Shown piece after piece: positions 48,004 through 60,769 of a stretch of DNA of 64,000 bases. Within the stretch, counting starts at the first letter, position 1. Each line of letters begins with the position of its first letter. The stretch is from an uncultured Pseudomonas sp. GTDB lineage: Bacteria; Pseudomonadota; Gammaproteobacteria; Pseudomonadales; Pseudomonadaceae. The position numbers and the translations under genes were made by a program. A model generated the notes under the pieces. It was not told the DNA's origin. It saw nothing but the letters and a program-made list of their open reading frames with translations, and made no database searches. The stretch is from positions 101,639-165,638 of the forward strand of contig NZ_CAMPHV010000005.1 in the NCBI RefSeq assembly GCF_946886105.1, written 5' to 3'.

Positions 48004-49062
48004 ATGAGCAAGCAACCCTCCATCAGCTACAAGGACGCAGGTGTAGATATCGACGCCGGCGAAGCCTTGGTCGAACGCATCAAGAGCGTGGCCAAGCGCA
48101 CCGCCCGTCCGGAAGTCATGGGTGGGCTGGGCGGCTTCGGCGCGCTGTGCGAGATCCCGGCTGGCTACAAGCAGCCCGTGCTGGTCTCCGGCACCGACGG
48201 CGTCGGCACCAAGCTGCGCCTTGCGCTGAACCTGAACAAGCACGACAGCATCGGCCAGGACCTGGTCGCCATGTGCGTCAATGATCTGGTGGTCTGTGGT
48301 GCCGAGCCGCTGTTCTTCCTCGATTACTACGCCACCGGCAAGCTCAATGTCGACGTGGCTGCCACCGTGGTCACCGGTATCGGTGCCGGTTGCGAACTGG
48401 CTGGCTGCTCCCTGGTCGGCGGCGAAACCGCTGAAATGCCGGGCATGTACGAAGGCGAAGACTACGACCTGGCCGGTTTCTGCGTCGGCGTGGTGGAAAA
48501 AGCCGAAATCATCGACGGCTCCAAGGTTACCGCCGGCGATGCCCTGATCGCCCTGCCGTCTTCCGGCCCGCACTCCAACGGCTACTCGCTGATCCGCAAG
48601 ATCATCGAAGTCTCCGGCGCCGACATCGAAGCCACCCAGATCGACGGCAAACCGATGGCCGACCTGTTGATGGCGCCGACCCGCATCTACGTCAAGCCGC
48701 TGCTTAAGCTGATCAAGGAAACCGGCGCGGTCAAGGCCATGGCCCACATCACCGGCGGCGGCCTGCTCGACAATATTCCGCGCGTGCTGCCGCAAGGCGC
48801 CCAGGCGGTGGTCGACGTGGCCAGCTGGGCCCGCCCGGCGGTATTCGATTGGCTGCAACAGGCCGGCAACGTCGACGAGCACGAAATGCACCGCGTCCTC
48901 AACTGCGGTGTCGGCATGGTCATCTGCGTCGCCCAGGAGCAGGTCGACATCGCCCTGCAAACCTTGCGCGACGCCGGCGAACAACCTTGGGTGATCGGTC
49001 AGATCGCCACAGCCGCCGAGGGCGCTGCCCAGGTCGTACTGAACAACCTGAAAAGCCACTGA
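48004..49062 (+). CDS. purM: Phosphoribosylformylglycinamidine cyclo-ligase (AIR synthetase)
   Basis: This 352-residue enzyme makes AIR from FGAM with ATP in purine synthesis. Motifs are [35 protein letters not shown] and [14 protein letters not shown]. It lies directly upstream of purN, whose ATG overlaps the purM stop (TGATG). Confidence 0.97.
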   Translation: MSKQPSISYKDAGVDIDAGEALVERIKSVAKRTARPEVMGGLGGFGALCEIPAGYKQPVLVSGTDGVGTKLRLALNLNKHDSIGQDLVAMCVNDLVVCGAEPLFFLDYYATGKLNVDVAATVVTGIGAGCELAGCSLVGGETAEMPGMYEGEDYDLAGFCVGVVEKAEIIDGSKVTAGDALIALPSSGPHSNGYSLIRKIIEVSGADIEATQIDGKPMADLLMAPTRIYVKPLLKLIKETGAVKAMAHITGGGLLDNIPRVLPQGAQAVVDVASWARPAVFDWLQQAGNVDEHEMHRVLNCGVGMVICVAQEQVDIALQTLRDAGEQPWVIGQIATAAEGAAQVVLNNLKSH

Positions 49063-49730
49063 TGCCGGACGTCTGCAATGTAGTGGTGCTGATCTCGGGC
49101 TCCGGCAGCAATCTGCAGGCGTTGATCGACAGCATTCAGGCCGGCGCTAACGCCAGCAAGAGCAGCCCGGCACGCATCCGCGCGGTGATCTCCAACCGCG
49201 CCGATGCCTATGGCCTGCAACGCGCCCAGCAGGCCGGCATCACCACCCAGGTGCTCGACCACAAGCAATTCGACGACCGCGAAGCCTTCGACGCGGCCCT
49301 GGCGCAAGCCATAGACGCGCACGAGCCGCATCTGGTGATACTCGCCGGGTTCATGCGCATTCTCAGCCCTGGCTTCGTCCGCCACTATGCCGGGCGGCTG
49401 TTGAATATCCACCCCTCGCTGCTGCCCAAGTACAAGGGCCTGCATACGCACCAGCGGGCGCTCGACGCCGGCGACAGCGAACATGGCTGCAGCGTGCACT
49501 TCGTCACCGAGGAACTCGATGGTGGCCCTCTGGTCATACAGGCAATCATCCCGGTACGGCCCGACGACTCGCCGACCAGCCTGGCGCAGCGCGTGCACGA
49601 ACAGGAACACGTGATTTACCCGCTGGCCATGCACTGGTTCGCCGAAGGCCGCTTGCGTCTGGACGACGAGCTGGGTGCGACGCTCGATGCGCAACCTTTA
49701 CCGGACAGCGGCTACGTTATCCGCCCGTAG
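49062..49730 (+). CDS. purN: Glycinamide ribonucleotide transformylase
   Basis: This 222-residue enzyme transfers a formyl group from 10-formyl-THF to GAR. Motifs are VVVLISGSGSNLQALIDSIQ (phosphate loop), LLNIHPSLLPKYKGLHTHQR with catalytic Asn/His, and the Asp in GGPLVIQAIIPV. The ATG at 49062 overlaps the purM stop by one base. The larger upstream frame is out of register with purM and ignored. Confidence 0.96.
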   Translation: MPDVCNVVVLISGSGSNLQALIDSIQAGANASKSSPARIRAVISNRADAYGLQRAQQAGITTQVLDHKQFDDREAFDAALAQAIDAHEPHLVILAGFMRILSPGFVRHYAGRLLNIHPSLLPKYKGLHTHQRALDAGDSEHGCSVHFVTEELDGGPLVIQAIIPVRPDDSPTSLAQRVHEQEHVIYPLAMHWFAEGRLRLDDELGATLDAQPLPDSGYVIRP

Positions 49731-49931
49731 CCCGCATGGCACGATCAGGCAACCCGGCAATACAGCCAGGCAGGAGGCCGCCGAGTTTAACCGCGCGCAA
49801 GAGGATTTTTTGGTTACACTCGCCCGCTGGAACGCACTCATGTGCATTAGCGACAAGCTGCTTGCCGACGCTATTTTCAACCCCGGCCCGCCACGTGCAG
49901 CCAACTTGAAAACAGCTTTTTAGGAGACCCC

Positions 49932-50648
49932 ATGCGTCATCTCTTAGTGTTCGCCTTCGCCCTCTTCAGCCTGCCGGCGCTGGCTGTGGAGCCGAAACCG
50001 TTTTCCGCCAGCTACACCGCCGACTGGAAGCAACTGCCGGTCAGCGGCACCGCCGAACGCAGCTTGCGCCACCTGGACGGCGACAACTGGCAGCTCAGCT
50101 TCGAAGCCTCGATGCTGGTTGCCAGCCTCACCGAACAGAGCACGTTCCGGGTGGAGAACACCGCCCTGCTGCCACTGACCTATCACTACGAGCGTAGCGG
50201 TTTGGGCAAGGGCAAAGAGATCGAGCACGACTTCGACTGGAGCGAAAAGCAAGTGATCGGCAACGACCGCGGCACGCCGGTTCGTATTCCGTTGAACCGC
50301 GGCATGCAGGATAAATCGACTTACCAACTGGCCTTGCAATACGACGTAGCGGCGGGCAAGAAGAGCATGAGCTATCAGGTGATCGACGGCGATGAAGTCG
50401 AAACCTATGACTTCCGCGTGCTCGGCGACGACGTGGTGCGCACCAAGGCCGGCCTGATCGACGCGGTCAAAGTCGAGCGGGTACGCGACCCGACGCAAAG
50501 CAGCCGTAAAACCGTGCTCTGGTTCGCCAAGGACTGGAACCATCTGCTGGTGCGCCTGCACCAGGTGGAAAAAGACGGCAAGGAATACCAGATCATGCTC
50601 AAAGACGGCAGCGTCGACGGCAAACCCGTCGAGGGCCGCCGCGACTGA
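49932..50648 (+). CDS. DUF3108 secreted protein
   Basis: This 238-residue protein has a signal peptide (1 to about 18, LPALAVEP). A beta-rich lipocalin-like domain follows, with LSFEASMLVASLTEQSTFRV and YHYERSGLGKGKEIEHDFDW. The function is unknown; it is conserved downstream of purMN in Pseudomonas. The start is the ATG at 49932 with TAGGAGACCCC upstream. Confidence 0.88.
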   Translation: MRHLLVFAFALFSLPALAVEPKPFSASYTADWKQLPVSGTAERSLRHLDGDNWQLSFEASMLVASLTEQSTFRVENTALLPLTYHYERSGLGKGKEIEHDFDWSEKQVIGNDRGTPVRIPLNRGMQDKSTYQLALQYDVAAGKKSMSYQVIDGDEVETYDFRVLGDDVVRTKAGLIDAVKVERVRDPTQSSRKTVLWFAKDWNHLLVRLHQVEKDGKEYQIMLKDGSVDGKPVEGRRD

Positions 50649-50664
50649 TCGAGCGCCAGATACA

Positions 50665-50693
50665 AAAAAACCGAGCCAGTGGCTCGGTTTTTT
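50665..50693 (+). terminator. Terminator of the DUF3108 gene
   Basis: The 13-base stem AAAAAACCGAGCC / GGCTCGGTTTTTT with a 3-base loop lies 16 bases past the stop. Confidence 0.88.
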
Positions 50694-50744
50694 ATGGCCT
50701 GCGTTATCTTGCACCTGCGCTAAGGGGCATGGTTCATACGCTGC

Positions 50745-50990
50745 AGCCCGGATCAGCACCAGGGCAGGCTTGGGCTATCAACAACACCGCATAACGACCT
50801 TGTCGGGTTACGCGGCGGCCGACAGCGATGCCGCCGCTAACCCGACCTACCCTGCTGGGTCGGCGGACAAGGCCTCGCCATGTCCACCCTACCAAAGCGC
50901 GTTTTCCAACCCGCCAAGCCTTTGAAGCCTGGGTAAAACAGCGCCTGAAAGAACGCTCCCGGATTGCATCCGGGCTACGAATAGGCGGCC
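50745..50990. repeat. REP-like elements between DUF3108 and DUF2058 genes
   Basis: One palindrome is GTCGGGTTACGCGGCGG ... CCGCCGCTAACCCGAC. Others end in CCCGGATTGCATCCGGGCTAC. They occupy most of the 358-base gap; no gene is visible. Confidence 0.65.
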
Positions 50991-51006
50991 AAACGGTGCT
51001 CGCCCA

Positions 51007-51546
51007 TCACCACATCAAATCGTCCGGCACCTGGTAGGCCGCATAGGGATCGTCTGCATCCGGCGCTTCGGTCGGGGTGTTGAGCAGAATCACCCGGCGC
51101 GGGTCGCGTTCCTGGATTTTCAATGCGGCCTCGCGCGGCAGCACTTCATAGCCGCCGCCGCTGCGCACGATGGCCAGCGAGCCGCTGCTGAGTTTGTCGC
51201 GCATCAACTTGTTCACCGACAGGCGTTTGACCTTTTTCTCATCGACGAAGTTGTAGTAGTCCTCGGTGGTCAATTTCGGCAGGCGGGAGACCTCGATCAA
51301 CTGTTTGATCTGCGCGGCGCGGGCCTTCTGCTCGGCCTTCTCCTGCTGCTGGCGGTTGAGCTCCTGATCGCGCGCTTGTTTCTCGGCCATCGCCTGCTGG
51401 GCGGCTAGCTTCTGCGACTCGTCCTTCTCTATATGGCCTTTTTTCTCCAGGCGCTGCTGTTTCTGCTTTTCCTTGCCGACCTGCTTGGCCTGCTTTTCGT
51501 TGACCAGCCCGGCTTTGAGCAACTGATCGCGTAGTGAGAGAGCCAT
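51007..51546 (-). CDS. DUF2058 family protein (YaiL-like)
   Basis: This 179-residue protein has MALSLRDQLLKAGLVNEKQA at the start, then a very Lys/Gln/Glu-rich helical tract (residues 20-80: QVGKEKQKQQRLEKKGHIEK), and a C-terminal domain (VDEKKVKRLSVNKLMRDKL). It is called nucleoprotein or polynucleotide-associated in databases, but the role is not established. It lies upstream of nothing on its own strand and after mazG with a 56-base gap. Confidence 0.88.
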   Translation of the reverse strand: MALSLRDQLLKAGLVNEKQAKQVGKEKQKQQRLEKKGHIEKDESQKLAAQQAMAEKQARDQELNRQQQEKAEQKARAAQIKQLIEVSRLPKLTTEDYYNFVDEKKVKRLSVNKLMRDKLSSGSLAIVRSGGGYEVLPREAALKIQERDPRRVILLNTPTEAPDADDPYAAYQVPDDLMW

Positions 51547-51602
51547 AACCTACCTTTACCGACGAATCATGAATGTTGGGCGGGAGCAACCGAGCTGCGG
51601 AC

Positions 51603-52436
51603 TCAACAATCCCGTGCCTGTTGTTTTTCCAATTTCTTGGCTTCGCCCCAGAGCGCGTCCAATTCTTCCAGGGCGCAATTTTCCATGGCGCGACCGGCTT
51701 CGCGCAATGCCTGCTCGATAAAGCGGAAGCGCCGCTCGAATTTGGCGTTGGCAGCTCGCAATGCGGCTTCCGGGTCGACCTTGAGATGCCGCGCCAGGTT
51801 GCCGACCACGAACAGCAGGTCGCCGAGCTCTTCGGCAATCGCCTCGGGATCGTTTTCGCTCATGGCCTCGAGCACTTCGTCCAGCTCCTCGCGCACCTTG
51901 TCCACCACCGGCAGGGCCTCGGGCCAATCGAAGCCGACCTGAGCGGCACGCTTCTGTAATTTGACCGCTCGGCTGAGCGACGGCAAGGCATGGGGCACGT
52001 CGTCGAGCAGCGACAATTGCTCAGGGGCGGCGGCCTTCTCGGCGCGCTCTTCGGCCTTGATCTCTTCCCAGCGCTGCTTGACCGCGGCTTCGTTCAGCTT
52101 GGCCGCATCAGGCGCGCCGTACAGATCACCGTCGACGAACACATGAGGATGCCGACGCAGCAACTTACGGGTAATGCCATCGACCACCTGGGCGAACTCG
52201 AAACGCCCCTCTTCGCGCGCCAGCTGGCTGTAGTACACCACCTGGAAGAGCAGATCGCCGAGCTCGCCGGGCAGATGCTCGAAATCGCCGCGCTCGATGG
52301 CATCGGCTACCTCGTAGGCTTCTTCGATGGTGTGCGGCACGATGCTCGCGTAGGACTGTTTCAAGTCCCACGGGCAGCCATACTGCGGATCGCGCAGGCG
52401 GGCCATCAGGTGCAGCAGGTCGTCGAGTTGGTACAT
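51603..52436 (-). CDS. mazG: Nucleoside triphosphate pyrophosphohydrolase MazG
   Basis: This 277-residue protein has two MazG domains. Typical segments are MARLRDPQYGCPWDLKQSYA, EEAYEVADAIERGDFEHLPG and ELGDLLFVVGNLARHL (metal-binding EExxE patterns in both halves). It hydrolyses (d)NTPs to NMP and PPi. In E. coli the gene lies downstream of relA/mazEF and lowers ppGpp; here it also follows relA (gap 316 bases filled with repeats). Confidence 0.95.
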   Translation of the reverse strand: MYQLDDLLHLMARLRDPQYGCPWDLKQSYASIVPHTIEEAYEVADAIERGDFEHLPGELGDLLFQVVYYSQLAREEGRFEFAQVVDGITRKLLRRHPHVFVDGDLYGAPDAAKLNEAAVKQRWEEIKAEERAEKAAAPEQLSLLDDVPHALPSLSRAVKLQKRAAQVGFDWPEALPVVDKVREELDEVLEAMSENDPEAIAEELGDLLFVVGNLARHLKVDPEAALRAANAKFERRFRFIEQALREAGRAMENCALEELDALWGEAKKLEKQQARDC

Positions 52437-52449
52437 GGATAGTTCCGGT

Positions 52450-52620
52450 CGTAGGATGGGTTAGCGGCGCGAGGGACGAATCCCGCAGCCATGATAAAAC
52501 CAGCGCGCCGCGTAACCCATCGAACCGATGCAGCGCCAATACCGATGATGGGTTACGGCGCAGCAGACTCAGCGCTCGCTACCCTGACTGTGACATGCGC
52601 CTAACCCATCCTACGTCTAC
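52450..52620. repeat. GTAGGATGGGTTA-type repeats between relA and mazG
   Basis: Blocks GTAGGATGGGTTAGCGGCG and GCGCCGTAACCCATC-like pairs occur twice in opposite sense (52450-52525 and 52545-52615). They resemble 44405-44690. With the element at 52657-52737 they fill the gap. Confidence 0.65.
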
Positions 52621-52656
52621 GGCTAGAACAATCGCCTGAGCGTCGCGAGCGAATAG

Positions 52657-52737
52657 CTGGCTAGGCGAAGGCTTATCGAAAAAGCGGAGTTGGCTCCAGC
52701 CAATGAGCATTTTTCGGTAGGCCTTCAACAACGCCAG
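52657..52737. mobile_element. Short MITE-like palindrome, related to the 11901 element
   Basis: The arms GAAGGCTTATCGAAAAA (52667-52683) and TTTTTCGGTAGGCCTTC (52710-52726) match at 15 of 17 positions. The core GCGGAGTT ... AATGAGCATTTTT is shared with the two longer elements. There is no coding potential. Confidence 0.55.
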
Positions 52738-52752
52738 ATAGAGCGCAGCAGC

Positions 52753-54996
52753 TCAGGAAGCCCGATGGCGGCGGGCTTCGATGATATTAGGCAGCTGCGA
52801 GATGCGCCCGAGCAAACGTCCCAACGCATCCAACCCCGGAATCTCCACGGTGATCGACATCGAAGCGGTGTTGTCGTCCTTGTTCGAATGGGTGTTGACC
52901 GCCAGCACGTTGAGCTTTTCGTTGAGCAGCACCTGGGTCACATCGCGCAGTAGACCCGAACGGTCGTAGGCGCGGATGACGATATCCACCGGATAGGTTT
53001 GCACCGGCACCGGCCCCCAGTTGACCTGAATCATCCGCTCGGGCTCGCGGCCGGCCAGTTGCAGCACCGAAGCGCAATCCTGGCGGTGAATGCTGACGCC
53101 ACGGCCCTGAGTGATATAGCCGACGATCGGATCGCCCGGCAGCGGCTGGCAGCAACCGGCCATCTGCGTCAGCAGGTTGCCGACCCCCTGAATCTGGATA
53201 TCGCCACGTTTGCCGGGCTTGAAACCCAGTGCCTTGCGCGGAATCAGTTCGAGCTGTTCGTTGCTGCGTTCCGGCTCGACCAGTTGTTGCGCCAGGTTGG
53301 CCAAATGCGCCAGGCGCAGGTCGCCGGCACCGAGCGAAGCGAACAGGTCTTCGCTGTTTTTCAGATTGGCTTTTTCCGCCAGCTTGTCGAAATCCACATG
53401 CGGCAATCCCAGGCGCAGCAGCTCGCGCTCGAGCAGCACTTTACCGGCTGCGACGTTCTGGTCGCGATCCTGCAACTTGAACCAGTGGACGATCTTCGCC
53501 CGCGCCCGCGAAGTGGTGACATAGCCCAGGTTGGAGTTCAGCCAATCACGGCTCGGCACGCCATGCTTGCTGGTGATGATCTCCACCTGCTCGCCAGTTT
53601 GCAGGCTGTAGGTCAGCGGCACGATACGCCCGTTGATCTTGGCGCCGCGGCAGTTATGGCCGATCTCGGTGTGCACGCGGTAGGCGAAATCCAGGGGCGT
53701 GGCGCCTTTTGGCAGGTCGATGGCATGACCGTCCGGGGTGAACACGTAGACCCGATCGGGCTCGATATCCACCCGCAGCTGCTCGGCCAGGCCACCGATG
53801 TCGCCAAGTTCTTCGTGCCACTCCAGCACCTGGCGCAGCCAGGAGATTTTCTCTTCATAATGGTTGGAGCCGGATTTGACGTCGGTGCCCTTGTAACGCC
53901 AGTGGGCACAGACACCCAGCTCGGCCTCCTCGTGCATGGCGTGGGTGCGGATCTGCACTTCCAGCACCTTGCCGCCCGGGCCCAGCACCGCGGTGTGCAG
54001 CGAGCGGTAACCGTTTTCCTTGGGGTTGGCGATGTAGTCGTCGAACTCCTTGGGGATGTGCCGCCACAGGGTGTGCACGATGCCGAGGGCGGTGTAGCAA
54101 TCGCGCATCTCCGGCACCAGCACGCGCACCGCGCGCACGTCGTAGATCTGGCTGAATTGCAGGCCCTTCTTCTGCATTTTTCGCCAGATCGAATAGATGT
54201 GCTTGGCCCGCCCGCTGATGTCGGCCTTGACCCCGGTGGCCTCCAATTCCTGGCGCAGGTGATTCATCACTTCGTTGATGTACTGCTCGCGGTCCATGCG
54301 CCGTTCATGCAATAGCTGGGCAATCTGCTTGTACTGCTCGGGCTCCAGGTAGCGGAACGACAGGTCTTCGAGTTCCCACTTGATATGGCCGATGCCCAGG
54401 CGATGGGCCAGGGGCGCATAGATATCGAAGACTTCACGGGCCACGCGCTGACGCTTCTCGCCGTCGGCATGCTTGACCGCGCGGATCGCGCAGGTGCGCT
54501 CGGCCAGCTTGATCAAGGCGACGCGCACGTCGTCGACCATCGCCACCAGCATCTTGCGCAGGTTTTCCACCTGGGCCTGGGAGCCGAGCACCAGGGAATC
54601 GCGCGGATTGAGGCTGGCGCTGATCGCCGCCATGCGCAGCACGCCATCGACCAGTTTGGCCACCACCGCGCCGAAGCGCTGGTGCACCGCGCTCAGGGTC
54701 ACCTTGCCCTCGCGCACGCCGCGGTAAATCACCGCGGCGACCAAAGAATCCTGATCGAGCTTGAGGTCGGCGAGGATCTCCCCGATCTCCAGACCGGCGC
54801 GGAAACTGGAGGCGCCTTCGGTCCATAAATTCTGCGCGGCGTTGGCTTGCTGCTCAGCCTCACGGGCGAATTCGCAGGCCTCGCGCAAGGCGTCGCCGTC
54901 GAGTGCCGGGTCGATACTCAGGACATGGGCCAACCAGGCCTCTAGGTTGATGCTGCCGTCGTCGTTGATCGGCTGATGCGCTCTAACCTGAACCAT
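52753..54996 (-). CDS. relA: (p)ppGpp synthetase RelA
   Basis: This 747-residue stringent-response enzyme is activated by uncharged tRNA on ribosomes. Order: pseudo-HD domain (1 to about 200), synthetase domain near 210-370 (IYSIWRKMQKKGLQFSQIYD), TGS domain near 400-460 (VYVFTPDGHAIDLPKGATPL), zinc-finger/helical part, and a C-terminal ACT/RRM domain (DRSGLLRDVTQVLLNEKLNV). The ATG at 54996 was chosen (MVQVRAHQPINDD) rather than the longer frame. It is followed by mazG. Confidence 0.97.
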   Translation of the reverse strand: MVQVRAHQPINDDGSINLEAWLAHVLSIDPALDGDALREACEFAREAEQQANAAQNLWTEGASSFRAGLEIGEILADLKLDQDSLVAAVIYRGVREGKVTLSAVHQRFGAVVAKLVDGVLRMAAISASLNPRDSLVLGSQAQVENLRKMLVAMVDDVRVALIKLAERTCAIRAVKHADGEKRQRVAREVFDIYAPLAHRLGIGHIKWELEDLSFRYLEPEQYKQIAQLLHERRMDREQYINEVMNHLRQELEATGVKADISGRAKHIYSIWRKMQKKGLQFSQIYDVRAVRVLVPEMRDCYTALGIVHTLWRHIPKEFDDYIANPKENGYRSLHTAVLGPGGKVLEVQIRTHAMHEEAELGVCAHWRYKGTDVKSGSNHYEEKISWLRQVLEWHEELGDIGGLAEQLRVDIEPDRVYVFTPDGHAIDLPKGATPLDFAYRVHTEIGHNCRGAKINGRIVPLTYSLQTGEQVEIITSKHGVPSRDWLNSNLGYVTTSRARAKIVHWFKLQDRDQNVAAGKVLLERELLRLGLPHVDFDKLAEKANLKNSEDLFASLGAGDLRLAHLANLAQQLVEPERSNEQLELIPRKALGFKPGKRGDIQIQGVGNLLTQMAGCCQPLPGDPIVGYITQGRGVSIHRQDCASVLQLAGREPERMIQVNWGPVPVQTYPVDIVIRAYDRSGLLRDVTQVLLNEKLNVLAVNTHSNKDDNTASMSITVEIPGLDALGRLLGRISQLPNIIEARRHRAS

Positions 54997-55166
54997 TTCG
55001 CTACCTTCCAGAAGGTGTGCGACTGGCACACCTGTAAAGTCGCCCGCTTCTGTGAGCCGGTCGGTTTAACCACTTAAGGCGCAATTCCGTGCGCCCCTGC
55101 ACCACTTAAATAGTGGCTGAGTGCGACGAAACCAAGGGGTCCCGTCCGCATTCGTTCATCCAGCCC

Positions 55167-56519
55167 TCAAGGCCGCTCGAACAACGCCATCGCCTCGACA
55201 TGCGCGGTCTGCGGAAACATGTCGAGGATCCCGGCCTTTTTCAACCGATACCCTTGGCGCTGCAACTCGACACTGTCACGCGCCAACGTGGTCGGATTGC
55301 AGGACACATAAAGCACACGCTTGGCGCCCAGCGCCGCGATCTGCTTGACCACCTGCAACGCGCCGTCGCGCGGCGGGTCGAGTAACACCGCGGCGAAGCC
55401 CTCGCCCAGCCAGCCGGCGTCGGCCAGCGGGTTGGACAGGTCGGCCTGAAAAAAGTGCGCGTTGCCAATGGCGTTACTCGCGGCATTCTGCGCCGCCCGT
55501 TCGACCATCGTTCGCACCCCTTCCACCGCCACCACTTCCCGTGCCCGACGAGCCAGCGGCAAGGCGAAATTACCCAGGCCGCAATACAGATCCAGCACCC
55601 GCTCATCCACCGTTACTGCTAACCAGTCTAGCGCCTGGGCGACCATTGCTTCATTGACCTGGGTATTGACCTGGACGAAATCGCCGGGCCGATAGGCCAG
55701 TTGCAAATCCCAGGTCGCTAGGTGGTAACCCAGGGCTTGGCCCTCGACATAAGGCTGCGGCTCGGTCTCGCCGTGCAACCACAACTGTGCATCGCGGGCG
55801 ACGCAAAAAGCCTGCAAACGGGCCAAATCGGTTTCGCTCAGCGGCGCGGTATGGCGCACCAATACCGCGCTGGCACTGCCGTGAAACAGCTCGACATGCC
55901 CAATCGCCCGCGGGTTTTCCAACTCGCCCAGCACAGCCGGCAAACCACTCAAAATGAACTGCAAGGGCTGTACCAGAACCGGGCACTCAGCGATGGCGAT
56001 GATGTTCTGACTGGCGGCGGCGCGAAAGCCGACATCCAGACGTTTGGCCTTGGCGTCCCAACGCACGGCAATCCGCGCGCGGCGACGATAGGCGAATGCC
56101 GGGCCGTACAAGGGGGGCTCCCATTCGTCCGGTTGGATATCGGCCAAACGGCTCAATTGCTCGGCAAGCATGCGCTGTTTCAGCGCAAGCTGATCGGCAT
56201 GGGGCATGTGTTGCAGGCTGCAGCCGCCGCATACCCGGGCATGCGCGCAAGGCTCGACGAGCCGCTCGGGGCTGACGCTGAAGATGCGTTCGACCCGCGC
56301 GTCGACCACCTTGCCATGGGCAGCCAACACCCGCGCTTCGATCTGCTCGCTGGGCAAGGCGCCGCTGACGAACCAGGTGCGACCGTCGCTGAAAGCGATA
56401 CCGCGGCCGTCGTTGGCCAGCCGCTCGATCATCAGCTTCTGTTTTTTGCCGACCGGCACCTGGGGCGTGCGGGTTCCGCCGCTGGGCTGAAAACGTAGAC
56501 CGCCGTCTTTCTTGGCCAC
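55167..56519 (-). CDS. rlmD: 23S rRNA (uracil-1939-C5) methyltransferase RlmD
   Basis: This 450-residue enzyme has a TRAM domain (about 20-75) and a Fe4S4 site with [15 protein letters not shown] (CxxxxxCxxC) plus the Cys in IAECPVL. A SAM-dependent MTase core follows, with [20 protein letters not shown] and the catalytic Cys in [14 protein letters not shown]. It methylates U1939 of 23S rRNA. It runs into cysM with only 3 bases between them on the minus strand. Confidence 0.96.
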   Translation of the reverse strand: MAKKDGGLRFQPSGGTRTPQVPVGKKQKLMIERLANDGRGIAFSDGRTWFVSGALPSEQIEARVLAAHGKVVDARVERIFSVSPERLVEPCAHARVCGGCSLQHMPHADQLALKQRMLAEQLSRLADIQPDEWEPPLYGPAFAYRRRARIAVRWDAKAKRLDVGFRAAASQNIIAIAECPVLVQPLQFILSGLPAVLGELENPRAIGHVELFHGSASAVLVRHTAPLSETDLARLQAFCVARDAQLWLHGETEPQPYVEGQALGYHLATWDLQLAYRPGDFVQVNTQVNEAMVAQALDWLAVTVDERVLDLYCGLGNFALPLARRAREVVAVEGVRTMVERAAQNAASNAIGNAHFFQADLSNPLADAGWLGEGFAAVLLDPPRDGALQVVKQIAALGAKRVLYVSCNPTTLARDSVELQRQGYRLKKAGILDMFPQTAHVEAMALFERP

Positions 56520-56522
56520 TGA

Positions 56523-57431
56523 TTATTCCTGGCCATCAGTGCTGGGCGCGTCGTACACGCCGCTGGACAGATAGCGATCGCCACGGTCGCAGATGATCGC
56601 CACCATCACTGCATTCTCGACTTCCCGGGACAAACGCAGCATAGCCGCCACCGCACCGCCGGAAGACACGCCGCAAAAAATCCCCTCCTCGCGCGCCAGG
56701 CGCCGCATCACCTCTTCGGCTTCCTGCTGGCCCATGTCGATGACCCGGTCGACGCGCTCGGCTTGATAGATCTTCGGCAAATATTCTTCGGGCCAGCGGC
56801 GGATGCCCGGAATCGCCGAGCCTTCCATCGGTTGCAAGCCGACGATCTGCACCGTTGGCGACTGTTCTTTGAGGAAGCGTGAAACGCCCATGATGGTGCC
56901 GGTGGTGCCCATGGAGCTGATGAAGTGGGTGATTTCGCCGCCGGTCTGCTGCCAGATTTCCGGGCCGGTACCGCGGTAGTGGGCTTCGGGGTTGTCGCCG
57001 TTGGCGAACTGATCGAGCACCTTGCCCTTACCTTCCGCCTGCATCTGCAGCGCTAGGTCGCGGGCGTCTTCCATATTGTCGACCAGGATCAGCTCGGCGC
57101 CGTAGGCGGTCATCGCGGCCTTGCGTTCGGCGGTGGAATTGCTCGGCATGATCAGGATCATCGGGTAGCCCTTGATCGCCGCCGCCATCGCCAAGGCGAT
57201 GCCGGTATTGCCCGAGGTGGCCTCGATCAGCATGTCGCCCGGGCGAATATCGCCGCGCTGCTCGGCACGCCCGATCATCGACAGCGCCGGGCGGTCCTTC
57301 ACCGAGCCCGCCGGGTTGTTGCCCTCGAGTTTGACCAGCAAGGTATTGGTGGTATTACCCGGCAGGCGCTGCAAACGCACCAGCGGGGTGTTGCCGACGC
57401 AATCGGCGATAGTGGGATAGTGCAGGGGCAT
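56523..57431 (-). CDS. cysM: Cysteine synthase B
   Basis: This 302-residue PLP enzyme makes cysteine from O-acetylserine and sulfide or thiosulfate. The PLP Lys lies in NPAGSVKDRPALSMI, and the substrate loop is ATSGNTGIALAM. The phosphate loop is SSMGTTGTIMGVSR. A CysM-type signature (RWPEEYLP) favours CysM over CysK. It lies upstream of rlmD in one operon and is divergent from gacS. Confidence 0.95.
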   Translation of the reverse strand: MPLHYPTIADCVGNTPLVRLQRLPGNTTNTLLVKLEGNNPAGSVKDRPALSMIGRAEQRGDIRPGDMLIEATSGNTGIALAMAAAIKGYPMILIMPSNSTAERKAAMTAYGAELILVDNMEDARDLALQMQAEGKGKVLDQFANGDNPEAHYRGTGPEIWQQTGGEITHFISSMGTTGTIMGVSRFLKEQSPTVQIVGLQPMEGSAIPGIRRWPEEYLPKIYQAERVDRVIDMGQQEAEEVMRRLAREEGIFCGVSSGGAVAAMLRLSREVENAVMVAIICDRGDRYLSSGVYDAPSTDGQE

Positions 57432-57654
57432 GGCGTCGATCGAATCCGCACGGCAGGAAAGGCGCCTATGATAACGGCAAACCGACGATGGCCATAATCG
57501 CCGTTGACCTCATACGGGCTTGGACTCAAGGGCGCCAAACCTCAGCGCGCGGCAGGCCGCCGGTCCGGGTGCCTGGACAAACCCGCTCACGCGATTACAG
57601 ATTCTGCGCCGTCGAATCGCTACACTGCCGCAACCAGATCGCGGGAGGAATAAA

Positions 57655-60408
<2,754 letters not shown>

Positions 60409-60460
60409 AAACCTGGCTTGTAGCCCGAATGCAGTCCGGGGGCTAAAAAACGCGTAATCC

Positions 60461-60728
60461 GTAGCCTGGGTTGAGCGAAGCGACACCCGGGGAAAGGGTG
60501 CCCCGGTATCACTGCGCTCAACCCGGGCTACAGGCTGCATGTGTAGCCCTGATGCTATCCGGGGCAGGTTGTGCGGTCGGCATCGCTCCCCGGATTGCAT
60601 CCAGGCTACGAGTTCGCAGGCCTTGCAGATAAACATGGGATCTACGGCGTTGCGCGCTCTGGTAGCCCGGATGAAATCCGGGAAACGCTGTCGCTTTATA
60701 GATAGCTCCCGGATTGCATCCGGGCTAC
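60461..60728. repeat. Three REP-like palindromes between gacS and ldhA
   Basis: The blocks are 60461-60531 (GTAGCCTGGGTTGAGCGAAG ... AACCCGGGCTAC), 60543-60609 (GTAGCCCTGATGCTATCC ... GGATTGCATCCAGGCTAC) and 60662-60728 (GTAGCCCGGATGAAATCC ... GGATTGCATCCGGGCTAC). All are long palindromes. They account for most of the 361-base gap. Confidence 0.8.
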
Positions 60729-60769
60729 GTCATTCACCCGCCCTCACCGAACAACCGCGAGGAGCCCGC

